Positions 23,991 to 35,195 of a stretch of DNA of 64,000 bases are shown piece after piece. Location: positions 124,001 through 188,000 of the forward strand of contig JAGGNK010015336.1 of NCBI GenBank assembly GCA_017590115.1. Direction: 5' to 3'. Source of the DNA: Montifringilla adamsi (Eukaryota; Chordata; Aves; Passeriformes; Passeridae). The position numbers and the translations under genes were made by a program. Below the pieces are notes generated by a model. The model was not told the origin of the DNA. It saw nothing but the letters and a program-made list of their open reading frames with translations, and made no database searches. How positions within the stretch are numbered: position 1 is the first letter of the stretch; each line of letters starts with the position of its first letter.

Positions 23991-26900
23991 AAACAAGCTA
24001 ACAGGACCTCAGGAAGATCACCTGCACTGCAGGTATCTCATCTACCAGCCCAGAGGACAAATCCACCTCACAGCACAATTTTCTCCAGCTCACAGGCCTC
24101 TCTCATAACTCCTGTGACTACACTTACAGGTCAGCTGTTCCTTCCCCTGTTTGCTTCTCATGACTGACAGTCGCTATTGCCAGATGTCTGCATGTCAGGA
24201 ACTCAGTTTCAAATTCAGCTCAGACCAGTTTCACATTTTCTGGGGCACTTCCTAGAGAAAATGTGGGGAGAGGAAGAAATAAGAAGCCCTGAGCCCTATC
24301 CCATTAGCACTGCCTAGTGATGGGTCCCTGAAAAACATGAGAGCAAAGTGACTGTGCCACAGCACAGCAAAGCTTCATCCTTCTGCCTCGTCTCTCATAA
24401 ATGTCACAGCTGCTTCCAGTCCTGCCTGTGTGTGCATAACCCCGAGGAGGAGAGGAGAGTGGTGGTGTCTGCAGCAACAGCCTGCTCCAGCAGCACTGCA
24501 CACGGGCTGGTGCTGGTGACCACTGTGTCTCTGCATCCTTGTCCCAAGGCAGTGATCCTCACAAATATCAGCAGCTATTCATGGACTATTCACTGGCACC
24601 TTGGGGGCTTCCCAAAGAGATTGCCAAGTGCAAAGAGAGAGCACAATGCCTGCCACACAGGCACCACAAATACACTTTTTTCCCCAGGAGGACCTCGGTC
24701 AAAAGCGCTCGTTCTGCAGGTCCAGCAGCCTGACACTCCAGTTTTCTCATACTACCACGTGCTTTAGTGGGCAAATATAAATAGTCCCAGGGATATTGTA
24801 ATTAGCTAGAGAGTCCCTGGCATCTCTGGAATGTGAACCCTGTGCTGCAAACCACAGGAACTGGAGACACACTGACAGCTAAAGACAGCTACTGCAGTCT
24901 GTAATTGTAGGGGACCAGTTTTACAACCAGTGCCTTCCTTGTAAAATGCCCAAACACCCTTTACAGAGTCACAGAAAAACACAGGTCATAAATGTTTCGG
25001 AATTTTGGTCATTTTCACATGGAGGTTTTGGAGACAGGGAAGAGATTGGAGGCTGAGGTCAGTCTGTGGCACAACCCCAATGTAGTTTCTGCTGTTGTTC
25101 ACACACACAGCCTGTGAGGCTGCTTAGGAGTTAAAGTCAGGGCTTTCATGTTCCTCCCTTGCCCCATTAACACCATCCAGTGTGGGATGTTTGATGCCAT
25201 ATGTTGGTTGGAATTGTCCTTCCCCAGGGTTTATTTTTCTTAGCACTCTGAGGAAATCACTTCAGGCCTTTCTTTACTTCCATGGCAGAGTCCCTGAAAG
25301 CAGCAGCCAGTATCTGTTGAGGAGTATTATCTCCTCTGATAATGTTCAGGACTAGAACTCAGCTCATTTTTAATTCTAGGGATCATCCAAATTTCTGCAA
25401 CCAAATCCCATATCCAGCAGGTCTAGTCTAAAATACAAATAATTCAAATGTGAAGTCTTAAAACCTCAAGAAGTACAATTCATTTTAAATAACATTCATA
25501 TTTAGCTTTGATGCAATATTATGGCTCCTAAAAATACACAAAGGTCACATCTGCAGGATGCAAAATATTACCATTGTTTTCCTGATTGGTCATAACCCTT
25601 TCTTAAATGCTGATGGAATGAAAATGACAATTCAGGATAATAAGTATTAAATACAATAAAGGTGGGGAGGAGGGTGCTACTGAGTATTTTAGGGCAGATG
25701 AGTAAAACCCTCTTTTGTCTTTATTTCTCTTTCAAAAAACCCATTTGAAACATAATGCCCACAAGAATACTCCAAGGACTTTGTTTAAACCATTATTAAG
25801 CATTAGTTTAAAATATCAGACTTCCTGGAAAATAAAGTGATATTATAAATAGATTCCTTCCTTTCTTTCAAAATTCCCTGTTGATTTCTAATGCATTCAG
25901 CAATATATTCAGTGTTACATTCTGAATTCACATATTATAGATTGTTAAACAGATGCTGCTTCACTTCACTGACAAAATTTTCTCAGTAGTAGAGTAAAGC
26001 TGCCTTTATATTCTTGCTCATGCAACCCTATTTCACTGTAGCAGCCCTTCCTGAATGTTGCAGCTGGAGATTTCTTGTTTAAATGCTTTGAGACCAGAGG
26101 GTCAGAGAGTACAAACCTCTGCTCTGAGAACACTCAGGACTATCCATCACTGTTTGCTTGTCTCCATCAGTACTACTTCACCTCTTGTCCCAGTGCTTCA
26201 TATCTCTGACAGCTCCAAGCCTTTTTCTGATGTCTTGAATGTATGTCTTAAACAGCTGATAGACATTTCCTATTGCTGCCTTTGTCCTTCAGCCTGAGTG
26301 CCTCCCCTATCTCCCTCCTGCTGTTCTCCTGATTTATTAACAGAGAGCAATATTATCTCCCCTTTCCACCTGCACACTGCAAGATTAACCAAACCAGGAT
26401 TTTGATTGCCTCTCTCTGGCTCCTGAACACACTAAGAGATCCTCAAGGCTGAATCCATCTTTCCTGAACTAAGGAGGTCTGAGCAAACTTTTCTAGATGA
26501 GCAGTAACCAAAAGCCCTGTCCAGTCTCAGGAATTCTTCGTTTCTCTACCTTGTTCAGTAACAACCTTTGCATTTTCCCCAGCTCTGCAGGACTGTGATG
26601 TACAAACAGCTGCTGACTAAGACCCCATCAATTCACACAGGGGGTTTATACTTTACAGTCCTGATATTGATCCATACCTACCAAAACAGGCCCTTTAAAC
26701 TGACCAACTTAGTTGGAAAAAAATATCTGGATTTTGGAGCCATTGATCCCAATCCAGAGTGGAAACTCACAGGGGAGATTAGACCTAAAACTAGACCCTG
26801 AAGGACTTCATCACTGCACACATTCTAACTCATTATTCCCTTTCCTAGAAACTTCATAATTGTCTCCCTGCCAGGCAGTTCCTGGCTCACTTTACATTTA

Positions 26901-28557
26901 TTTATCTCCACCCTTTTTCACTTTAGCAGTGACTTTCAATGCAGCACTCAACAAAAGCAGATAGATGAGATTTACTTAGTCCAGTTTGTCTAAAGAAAAG
27001 GAATCATCTGTCTTTTAAAAGTAAAATACTAGTTTAGAGCTTTGGCTCTCCTCCAGATCACAATGGGGTTTTTTGATGCAGTTATTTGATTCTGCATGGA
27101 GCCACCCTCACTACTCTCAATCCTATTCTTAGCCTCTGACTTAACAAAATCCCATTAATTATCCACCTCAGCCACACCACAGTTTCTCCTTATTTCACAG
27201 AGTTCCTCCTTTTATAGCTCATTTTATGTTTTAGCTTCTATTTTTACTTCTGCTGGTACAGAGTGGCTCATTTCATCCACTTAAATGCAAACAGAGAACT
27301 AAATGTGGCAGGTCATGTTATAACTTGTGGGCAGGTAGGGTAGGCAAGAATGGGCTGGAATTGGTGATGCCTTGTGTGAAACAATTGTATGTGCCTTCTG
27401 CTGCTGCATTTTACCCAATAAAAATACAAGGAAAAAAAAATCCTTAGAAAAATGTTTGGCACTCAGTTCTGATGTCTTGTCCCTCTCTGAGACAGGAAGA
27501 GATGTTAAATCTAAGATTTTAGATACCGTTTTCCCTGTCCCCAAAATGAGATTTACTGCAACTTCTACTCCATGAGACTGCACTTTGTGTCCATCTATAA
27601 ACAAGTTTGTGCAAGATATAGCTCTGAAGCTCAGTGATGGGAGCCTGTTGGGCAAGGATCAGTTCTGGTTCCTAGAGGAGCACAAGGCACAGGTGTTAAC
27701 TTGAAATCCTTGTAGATATGAGGAGCTGGGTGGCAGAGGGGCAGAGGAACAGGCTCCCCCTGAGTGCTGTCACCCACAGACATCCCAGAGCTGAACTCCC
27801 TCCCAAGTGTGAGGGAGCAGGACACAGGCTGTGCCTCAAAGCTCAAGTGCAGTCCCCGTTGGGGTAGAACACATTTCAGCACAACACATCCTTTTGGAAT
27901 GGGAAGCACAGCCCAGTGGGCCAACTGGAATTTTCCAGTTTAGCTGGAAGAAGGTAATGTTTTTCTGTTGGAATCAGACCCAGGAGCCCAGAGCCTCCAG
28001 AAAATGCTTTGGAGAAAGTAAGGAGCACATAAGCACTTTGATTTATATGATCCATGTCCAGCAGCACAACAATCCTTAGCAGACCCAGACTACCTGTTCC
28101 ATTTTTTCCAAGAAAGAGGTACACAATTTCCTGATCACCAGTAACAAGATGAGAAATAAATATTTTTTCCACCATACTGGAGCAGTCAGGAGCCTTCTAC
28201 AATCCTCTGTATTGGTGGTGAGGGACTGAAGTTGTCACTTTCAATTAAATGCTGTAATTAATCTGTTGTTAAGACACTGAATGCAACGGTAAACATTTAT
28301 AGTGAACAGATATCCCTTAGGTCAAATAAATGACAGCCCTGAATGGTCAGCCAGATCAGATGTTGAAAAAAATTAATTTCTGCTTATGGAATTCCCTAAC
28401 ATAGTGGGTAAAAAAAATCACTGTGATACTGACCAAACTGGAAGAGTGCCCAGAGGATTTGTGAAGTGTCCATCTTTAGAGAAACTGAAAACTCAATTAT
28501 ACAAAGTCCTGAGACATCTGATATAATTTTAAAATGGGCCAAATTTTGAAGGAGACC

Positions 28558-28616
28558 CTATTTTGAGTGGGAGTTTGGGCTAGATGATTTCCCTAGGACC
28601 CTTCCAACCTGAACTA
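28558..28616 (+). mobile_element. Short CR1 3' tail fragment
   Basis: A sense CR1 end is recognisable as GGGCTAGATGATTTCC followed by GACCCTTCCAACCTGAAC. Only about 60 bp remain. Confidence 0.65.
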
Positions 28617-28751
28617 GCATGCAGATCCAAGACAGCAAAGTCATCTTTTATGTTAACATTCTGAATATTGACTTTTTTCCTAGGAGGGAAGTGGGACTTG
28701 AAGATAAAAGGAAAAAATACCTCAAAAATATTACAGAAGAGCCTAAGTGTC

Positions 28752-28830
28752 TCTATGTATATGTGTGTGTGTGTGCATATATATGTGTATATATATGTGT
28801 GTGTGTATATAAATATACACACACACATGT
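28752..28830. repeat. TG/TA dinucleotide repeat with perfect inverted repeat
   Basis: The block has runs of TG and TATA ending in GTGTGTGTGTATAT, AA, ATATACACACACAC. The arms 28795-28810 and 28813-28828 are perfectly complementary over 16 bp with a 2-bp loop. Confidence 0.93.
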
Positions 28831-30099
28831 AAATGTTACTGCATATAGGCATGTACAACTCACTCTACCCAAAACTTTGGTGCCAGATTTGAATTGGGAT
28901 TCCTGTCATGTACATTGCTGAACAAAATATATGTTTTAGAAGTCAAAGCATAGAGTCTACTAGTTAGCACTTGAATCAAAATTCATATAAACATGAACTG
29001 GGAATAGGAATCCACTTGTAGCTCAGTTATTCTGGAAAGAATCACATAGAAGGTGATCATCTGAGAAGGGACACAATCCTCCTACTCATTCTGAGCAGCA
29101 GCTTATAGGTTCATTCAGAATCATCAGGGCTGAGTTGCCCCAAAGTTTGCCAGCCCAGAGACAGAAGGACTTTCAGGACAGGTTAATACAAGACCCAGCA
29201 TCAGACAGCAGTTCAAAATAGGTGTTTGGGGATAATCTGCTTGGGTCTGATGATCACAAAAGATGTTACCACCCAACATTATCACAGGCTCAGATGTAGT
29301 CAGAATGCAGCCAAAATAAGCTGCCCACAGACTGCACAGTTGGAGCTGATATTTTGTGCAGGCAGTGAAAATCCTCCAATGAAACTATTCTGAGTGAATA
29401 GCAAAGCTGTCAAACACTGAGCATTTCTACTCATAATCAAGCTGCAGAAGAACCTTCAGCCTCCCACTGCAGTGACTTATGTCCTTGGGTCAGTCACAAT
29501 TATTTCCAGTGCAACCTTGATGGGCATCTTTCCTCTGCCAGCAGCTCAAGCAGTCTTGGGAGGCCAGAAAAGAGGTACAGTCCATGCAAATATCTAACAT
29601 TAAGTCCTTCAGCTGGCTGAAAAGATATATCAGAGCTCACAGAAAAGCAGAGCTATCACCAGACTGTATTTCCCCTTGATCTCTCACCAGTGCTTCAGAA
29701 AATCTTTTATTTATATAAATGCACACATAAACCTTTCTCCAGTGGTAATTACCACTGTGCTTGGATTTCCACAACAATCACAGATCAAATAAATGGACAT
29801 TAAAACTCACTAAATGTGCAGTGGTGAGAAAAAAAGTGATCTCCAAGACTTATTACACTCCACTAAGCTCCACTGGCTTTTTAATTTGATGCCATATCAA
29901 AAGAAAGTTTGTGATTAATTTGGTGTTGGCTGTCAACAGATAACTCATTTGGATTCTCACAGTTTCTAACACACTGAACATGTGTTGGAATAAGAAAATT
30001 CCATCTAGGAAAGGTGCAATGAATCAGAGCATCACACAAGAAATGTACAGTTGTGCTATGTCAGTTCCCAGAGGGACAGCAGAAGGTGTGTCTGTTTAC

Positions 30100-30174
30100 C
30101 TGGGATGTCATCAGTGCCCCCACTGGTGTGTTTGAACCGGTCTCCTTCCACGTGGACATTTGGACACAGCACAT
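30100..30174 (-). CDS. COL22A1: COL22A1 exon: linker between vWA and TSPN domains
   Basis: This 75-bp exon begins with two bases completing an Asn codon and ends with the first base of a Gly codon (symmetric phase 1-1). The acceptor is CTTTTCCAG and the donor GTAAAC. The 24 whole codons read VLCPNVHVEGDRFKHTSGG and then TDDIP. Human COL22A1 as I recall it has NVLCPSVRVEGDRFKHTNGG followed by TKEITG, so the identification is direct. The single Cys (LCP) probably pairs with the Cys at the end of the vWA exon, as in related vWA-linker junctions, which is an inference. The exon lies alone between a 33-kb and a 17-kb intron. Its symmetric phase means skipping it would keep the frame. It is too short to form a long open frame and rests on splice sites and similarity. 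Confidence 0.95.
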
Positions 30175-30990
30175 CTGGAAAAGCAAAAGAACCAGCACAA
30201 AATTATCCCAAGGAAACACGTCATTGTGGAAGCTGCAGAACTAACAAAAGGCTGATATTCTGGGTTTTGTTCAGGACTTGCATGTGGCACCTCAGCAGTA
30301 ATTCCATCCCATCTGCACATCCTAAATTTGCTTCCTCTCCCCTGTAGCCTAATTTCATGACGGACAAGAGACCCAGTATACTATGTCTGGTTTTGAGCCA
30401 CTTTTTTCTGCCTGACCATACAGGAAGGCAGAATAGATGAACTGAGCCTCTCCATCAGTTGGGACAACACTCTGGGTTTGTGTCTTCTCCTGCTTGAAAA
30501 TCTGGATGACAGTCACAAAAAAACTTAAGGAAATACAGAATGTGCTTCTGCTCACAGCTTGGCTGGAAGGGAAGTTCTGAAAGGGCAGCTGACACTGGGG
30601 TGCTGCCCAAACTTTTCAGAAAGGACAGCTCCTACTCTGGAAAACCTCCCTGACTTTGTTCAAGCAGAAGTTGGAGTTAAATTACTTTAAATTTTGAAGA
30701 GTATTCACCCCTACACACAAGTCTTAAAAAGCCATTAAAATACCCAGCCTTTGTCAGCCATTTCTCATGCTCCCAATTAGTGTCAACACAATTGCAGATA
30801 AATGCTTTTCCACAGAGAACTGTCTACGTAGCCACCCCTTCCTGCCAAAACTTTGAAATAACTTTTATTTATGTTTTCTTTTCCCAGATCAATAGGTTGT
30901 TGCACACTTGTAAACAGTGGGGACAGGTAGCTCAAGGGATCATTTTAATGAGAACAACTGGTGGAGATATCAGGTCTGTACATGTTCAAT

Positions 30991-31050
30991 ATTATAATTA
31001 TAACAATAACAAAACAACAGTAACAATAATAATAACAATAATAAATATAT
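30991..31050. repeat. AAC/AAT-rich simple repeat
   Basis: Imperfect mixture of AACAAT and AATAAT units, about 60 bp. Confidence 0.8.
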
Positions 31051-31083
31051 ACCATTATATGTATAACACTGGACTTATTAGAG

Positions 31084-31262
31084 GGCCATAAAGATGATCT
31101 GAGGCCTGGAGCACCTCTCCTGTGAAAACAGGATGAGAGAGCTTGGGTTGTTCAGCCTGGAGAAGGGAAAGTTCCAGGAAGACCTTATAGCACCTTCCAC
31201 TAATTAAAATGAGCTTTCAAAAAGTGTGGAAGGAACTTTCCACATGGGCAGATAGTGATAGG
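31084..31262 (+). mobile_element. CR1 LINE fragment
   Basis: The sense CR1 motifs GGGCCATAAAGATGATCTGA, CTGGAGCACCTCTCCTGTGA and GTTGTTCAGCCTGGAGAAGG are present. Similarity fades after about 31200. Confidence 0.85.
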
Positions 31263-32524
31263 GACCATCTTTTATTACTTCTTAAAGAACTGTAGCCTCA
31301 CTTTTGCCTGTATTTTACAAATCTCCTGTGCTCCTTTTGGCTCCTCCCCTCCTGCCTGCATCTAAGGAATGAGCATAAATAGCTGGAAAGGGAAAGAGGT
31401 TTATTGCAATGCTCACTTTCCAGTGACTTTCCAGCCACAAAATAATTCACTGAGGCTCGAACAAAGTTGGTCCTTTCCCATCCCAGTTATCAGCACAGCT
31501 CTGTGTGTCCAGAGGAGCAGAGTGCTGGACTGACAGCACATCCATCAGTCCCAAGGAGCGACCAGGTCCCTTTGCCACACCCAGGGCAGCATGGCTGGGA
31601 AGGCAAGACACAAGCTGCCTTCCTTCTGTTGGAGCTTTCTATGAAAGCCCAGACATAGGTGAACATTTTAGTGTCAAAGTGAATTTATGCCCATTTTTTT
31701 CTGCAACTGTCAGGCAAAACTCTGAGCAAACACTTGTGATGCTCAGAGGATTTTCAGCAATGAGCACCCACTGAAAATAGCAGAGACAGTCAAAAATCTG
31801 CACTGCAGCTAAGGATCTGCTGATTTGTAAATCTTTACAGATTTACAGAAGAGAAAGTACAGCTGACTGACCTGAGCTTTCAGCTTCTGCTCCCTGTTAC
31901 ATCCTCTGCTTGCAGTTGCCCTTAAATACATATTGTTTAAAACTTCTTTCTTGTCTGCAACCTTATATAATATTCTGTCAATCATTTGCTTTATCCAAAA
32001 TTTTTATCAGCAAAGATTTTGCATTTATATCCATGGGGTTTATGGAAATTTTTAATAGCACCAGAAGTGCTAAATATCCTTTTACAGTTGCACCAGGAAT
32101 GATGACTTTCCACTGACACCTGCTCCATGAGATCAGTCAGCTTTTAATCCATTGTAGAGTGCTACTTTTTAATGCAAATGCAATTCAAGACATAGTAACC
32201 GTGTCTAAGAAAAAATGTATTTTATTAAAGAACAAATGTATTTTATCACAGTAGTTACCATATCAACCAAACTGTACCTCTGCAGAAGAAAATTAGTTTT
32301 GTTAGTAATGACATCTTTCTCATAAAATTATAATTCTTGAATAGGGATACATAATAATTCCTTCTCTGTAATACTTTATTCACTGGCTTCAATATCAAAT
32401 ATTACTTTTTTGTGAGTGAGATCAGGAAAATTGCTCTATACCTATACATATGGACCATTTTTCAACTTCTAATAGCCTTACATCATCATCATCATTTCAA
32501 AGGCCCATAATTAGAGGGACTAGG

Positions 32525-32835
32525 AAGCTCTGTGTATGTAAATTTGCAGATGGCACCAAGCTGAGTGATGCTGTTGACACACCTGAAGGATGGGACCATC
32601 CAGAGGGACCTGGACAAGCTCCAGAAGTGGCTCATGGAAATCTCACCAGGTTTAACAGGACCAGGTGCTGGTGCTGCACTTGGGTTGGGGCAGCCCCTGG
32701 TATCCATCCAGGTGGGGGTGACGGGCCTGAGAGCAGCCCTGCCCAGAGGGACCTGGGGGTGCAGGTGGGGGAGAGGCTGGGCAGGAGCTGCCCATGGGCA
32801 CTGGCAGCCCAGGAACCCCCTGTGCCCCAGGTTTG
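32525..32835 (+). mobile_element. CR1 LINE fragment (ORF2 3' end)
   Basis: The sense CR1 ORF2 region is recognisable: AAATTTGCAGATGGCACCAA, CAGAGGGACCTGGACAAGCT, GTGCTGCACTTGGGTTGGGG and GGGACCTGGGGGTGCAGGTG. Local GC is high. The open frames here are remnants of reverse transcriptase or chance frames. Confidence 0.85.
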
Positions 32836-33257
32836 TAAGAGCTTCTTGTTGAAGGAAGCATTTCTGAAAGTAATTTAACTGCAGATACCACCCTTGTCTG
32901 TAAGCAAATCACACTGAGATGCGTTTGGTGAGGAGGCACTTAAGCCTTGCTTTCAAACATCATTTTTTTTAGAACCTTCCCTATGAAAAAAAAAATCCCA
33001 AAGCTCTCAAATATTTTAAAAGCAAGAGACAATATGTCCTACAGAGTACATGTTCTGCAAAGAGACATGTCAGAAGAACGTGTTGGCTCAGGAACATTCA
33101 CTAACACTAAAATAGCATTAAATAACCTATTGCAATTAAAGTGTAACAATCGGGCTGCAAGTTTGGAAAAGTCATCTGATTGTTTGAGTCTCTTTGCCTC
33201 CAAGCCATTTCAAAAGAAATCCAAGGAAATGGGATAGAAAACAAAGGGAAAACAAAA

Positions 33258-33340
33258 GGGAGGGAAGGAAGGAAGGAAGGAAGGAAGGAAGGAAGGAAGG
33301 AAGGAAGGAAGGAAGGAAGGAAGGAAGGAAGGAAGGGGAA
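33258..33340. repeat. (GGAA)n microsatellite
   Basis: A virtually pure GGAA tetranucleotide array of about 18 uninterrupted units spans roughly 33263-33336, with GGGA/GGGG edge variants. Confidence 0.97.
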
Positions 33341-33682
33341 ATGGCAGTATTATGTCTGTTTTAGCAATTCCTGGCCAGGAATGGTGTGATTCTGCTGCCC
33401 CTTAAGGCTTCCTATAGAAAAACCTTCCCTGTACATTGACAAACACAAATCCCCATTGCCAGCTTTCCATCCTTGTGTCCATAGGACTCTGCTGAAACAG
33501 TTTCTTACATTTCATTTTAATTCTTTCAAGGGTAAGCAAGCCCTCAGCTGCCAAGGGCTCCTCTGGGGACTGGTGTATAATGAATGCTGAACATGTGTAG
33601 ATGTCAAGTTCCACAAGAATAAAGTAGAGAGGTGAGAATGGAAACACAAGAAGGTTAAAGCAAACATTATTTATTATCATGG

Positions 33683-33701
33683 TTTTTTTTTTTTTTTTTT
33701 T
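33683..33701. repeat. Poly(T) tract, 19 bp
   Basis: Uninterrupted T homopolymer. Confidence 0.95.
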
Positions 33702-34879
33702 CTTTCCAGACTAAGAATTTCAGGATTCCAGAATCTCAGCAGCACACAGTGCATTGGCAGAGATTCAGACACACTCTGAATCTCCATCACTATTCCATTC
33801 CCACAAGAAATTCTCTAGTTTCTCTCAAAAGGTGTGATACTCCCAATCCAAATATTTGAGGTGTCTCATCCCCTGACATTGAAGTTTAGCCCCTCATAAT
33901 CCTGTCTATGAATAAGGCAATGCAGGGCAAATGCAGGCGTCCCTAAAAGTTGTCTCCCAAAACTTTACAGCCAGAAAAACTTTACAGGCAGACAGCCTGG
34001 CAAGAAAGAGGAATTTGGGTTAAAGAGTGGGTGGGTTTCATATTCTTATATAGATAGCATTGCAAATTTTTTCTGCATTGAAATAATTTTCCCCTTGAAG
34101 ATTGCATTTAAAGGGGAAGGGGCCTGGTGAGAAAATTTTTTCTTAAAGTCAAGAATATTTCATGAAAGTAGTTTCTCAGAGGAGCTTTCTCAGAGCCCAT
34201 TAGCTGTGTTCTTTAATTACGCAGGCGGTTCTCTGTGCAGCAGTTCCTCCAGCACATTCAATTCCCTGCAGTCAGTTGATGACTCCTATATATAGTACTA
34301 CCTTTATTTGTTCTTTTCTTTTCTTTTATAAAACATCACACATAGACCATTCTATAGCCTCCAAATTTAAGGGGGTTTTTTTCCCCTCACTCTTTTAAAA
34401 ATGCATCTTTTGAAAGAATGCCTCCACTCTCTGCCCATATTAACTGAATATTTTTTGGCAAATGTTTGCTGTCAGATATTCTTTCCCTGAAAATAACCCA
34501 ATCCATAAAGTGCCACCCACCATGGAAACAAATTTATAAGGAAAAATGTGGCATTTTTTTCAGCTACAGTGGCAGGCAGCCCTGACAGTGCAATGATACT
34601 GCAACAGCGTCTGTACTAACATTATAATTTGTAGCAAGGTGTAGGTACAACAGAGCATCACAGCAATTATATGATTACACCTTGCAGTTTAATGCCTTGT
34701 GCAACTGTCCTTTCCTTTCTGAAATCACACTGAATCTTCACACCATGAGGTTTGAAGTCCATCAGTGCCAGGAAAATCACTTGTTTGTGGCTGCTGAAGC
34801 CAAGGTCGATTCTGTCTTTTTTCCTTCAATGCCTACATTGATGCTGGATGAGGTTTCCATATTCTCTCAGACAGAATCA

Positions 34880-35195
34880 GAGCTTCATGCAGTGCTTTGG
34901 GCTGGAAGGGACCTTAAAGATCCTCTGTTTCCAACCCCTCTGCCATGGGCAAGGACACCTTTCACTAGGCCAAGTCTCACAGGCCCCATCCAACCTGGCC
35001 TTGAACACTTCCAGGGATCCAGCATCCACAGCTTCTCTTGACAGCATATTCCAGTACCTCACCACCCTCACAGTGAAGAATTTCTTCATGATATCTAATA
35101 TAATCCCGCCCTCTTCCAATTTAAAACCATTACCCTTTTTCTATCACTACAAACCCTTGCCAAAAAACCCCTCTCCAGCTCCCTTGTAGAGCTCA
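34880..35195 (-). mobile_element. CR1 LINE fragment (3' end)
   Basis: This is a well-preserved antisense CR1 3' UTR: TTTGGGCTGGAAGGGACCTT, TGCCATGGGCAAGGACACCT, AACCTGGCCTTGAACACTTC, CCTCACCACCCTCACAGTGA and CTCCAGCTCCCTTGTAG. The terminal ATTCTATGA-type repeat is lost. Confidence 0.93.

Larger units (their letters stand above)
13483..30099. other. COL22A1: COL22A1 intron, 16617 bp
   Basis: The minus-strand donor is GTAAAC and the acceptor ATACATAG. It contains a CR1 copy with a nested LTR (13.8-14.8 kb), a long CR1 fragment at 20.2-21.1 kb, a CR1 with a duplicated end at 23.4-24.0 kb, a short CR1 tail at 28.6 kb, and trinucleotide and TG repeats. A repeat-free AT-rich block lies at 16.5-16.9 kb. 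The stretches 15.0-17.5, 17.8-20.1, 21.1-23.4, 24.0-28.5 and 28.9-30.0 kb look like unique intron without supportable genes. Confidence 0.7.

Noticed and set aside
32565..32852. Plus-strand frames of 95-142 codons
   Set aside because: They are remnants of, or alternative frames in, a 5'-truncated CR1 ORF2 fragment.
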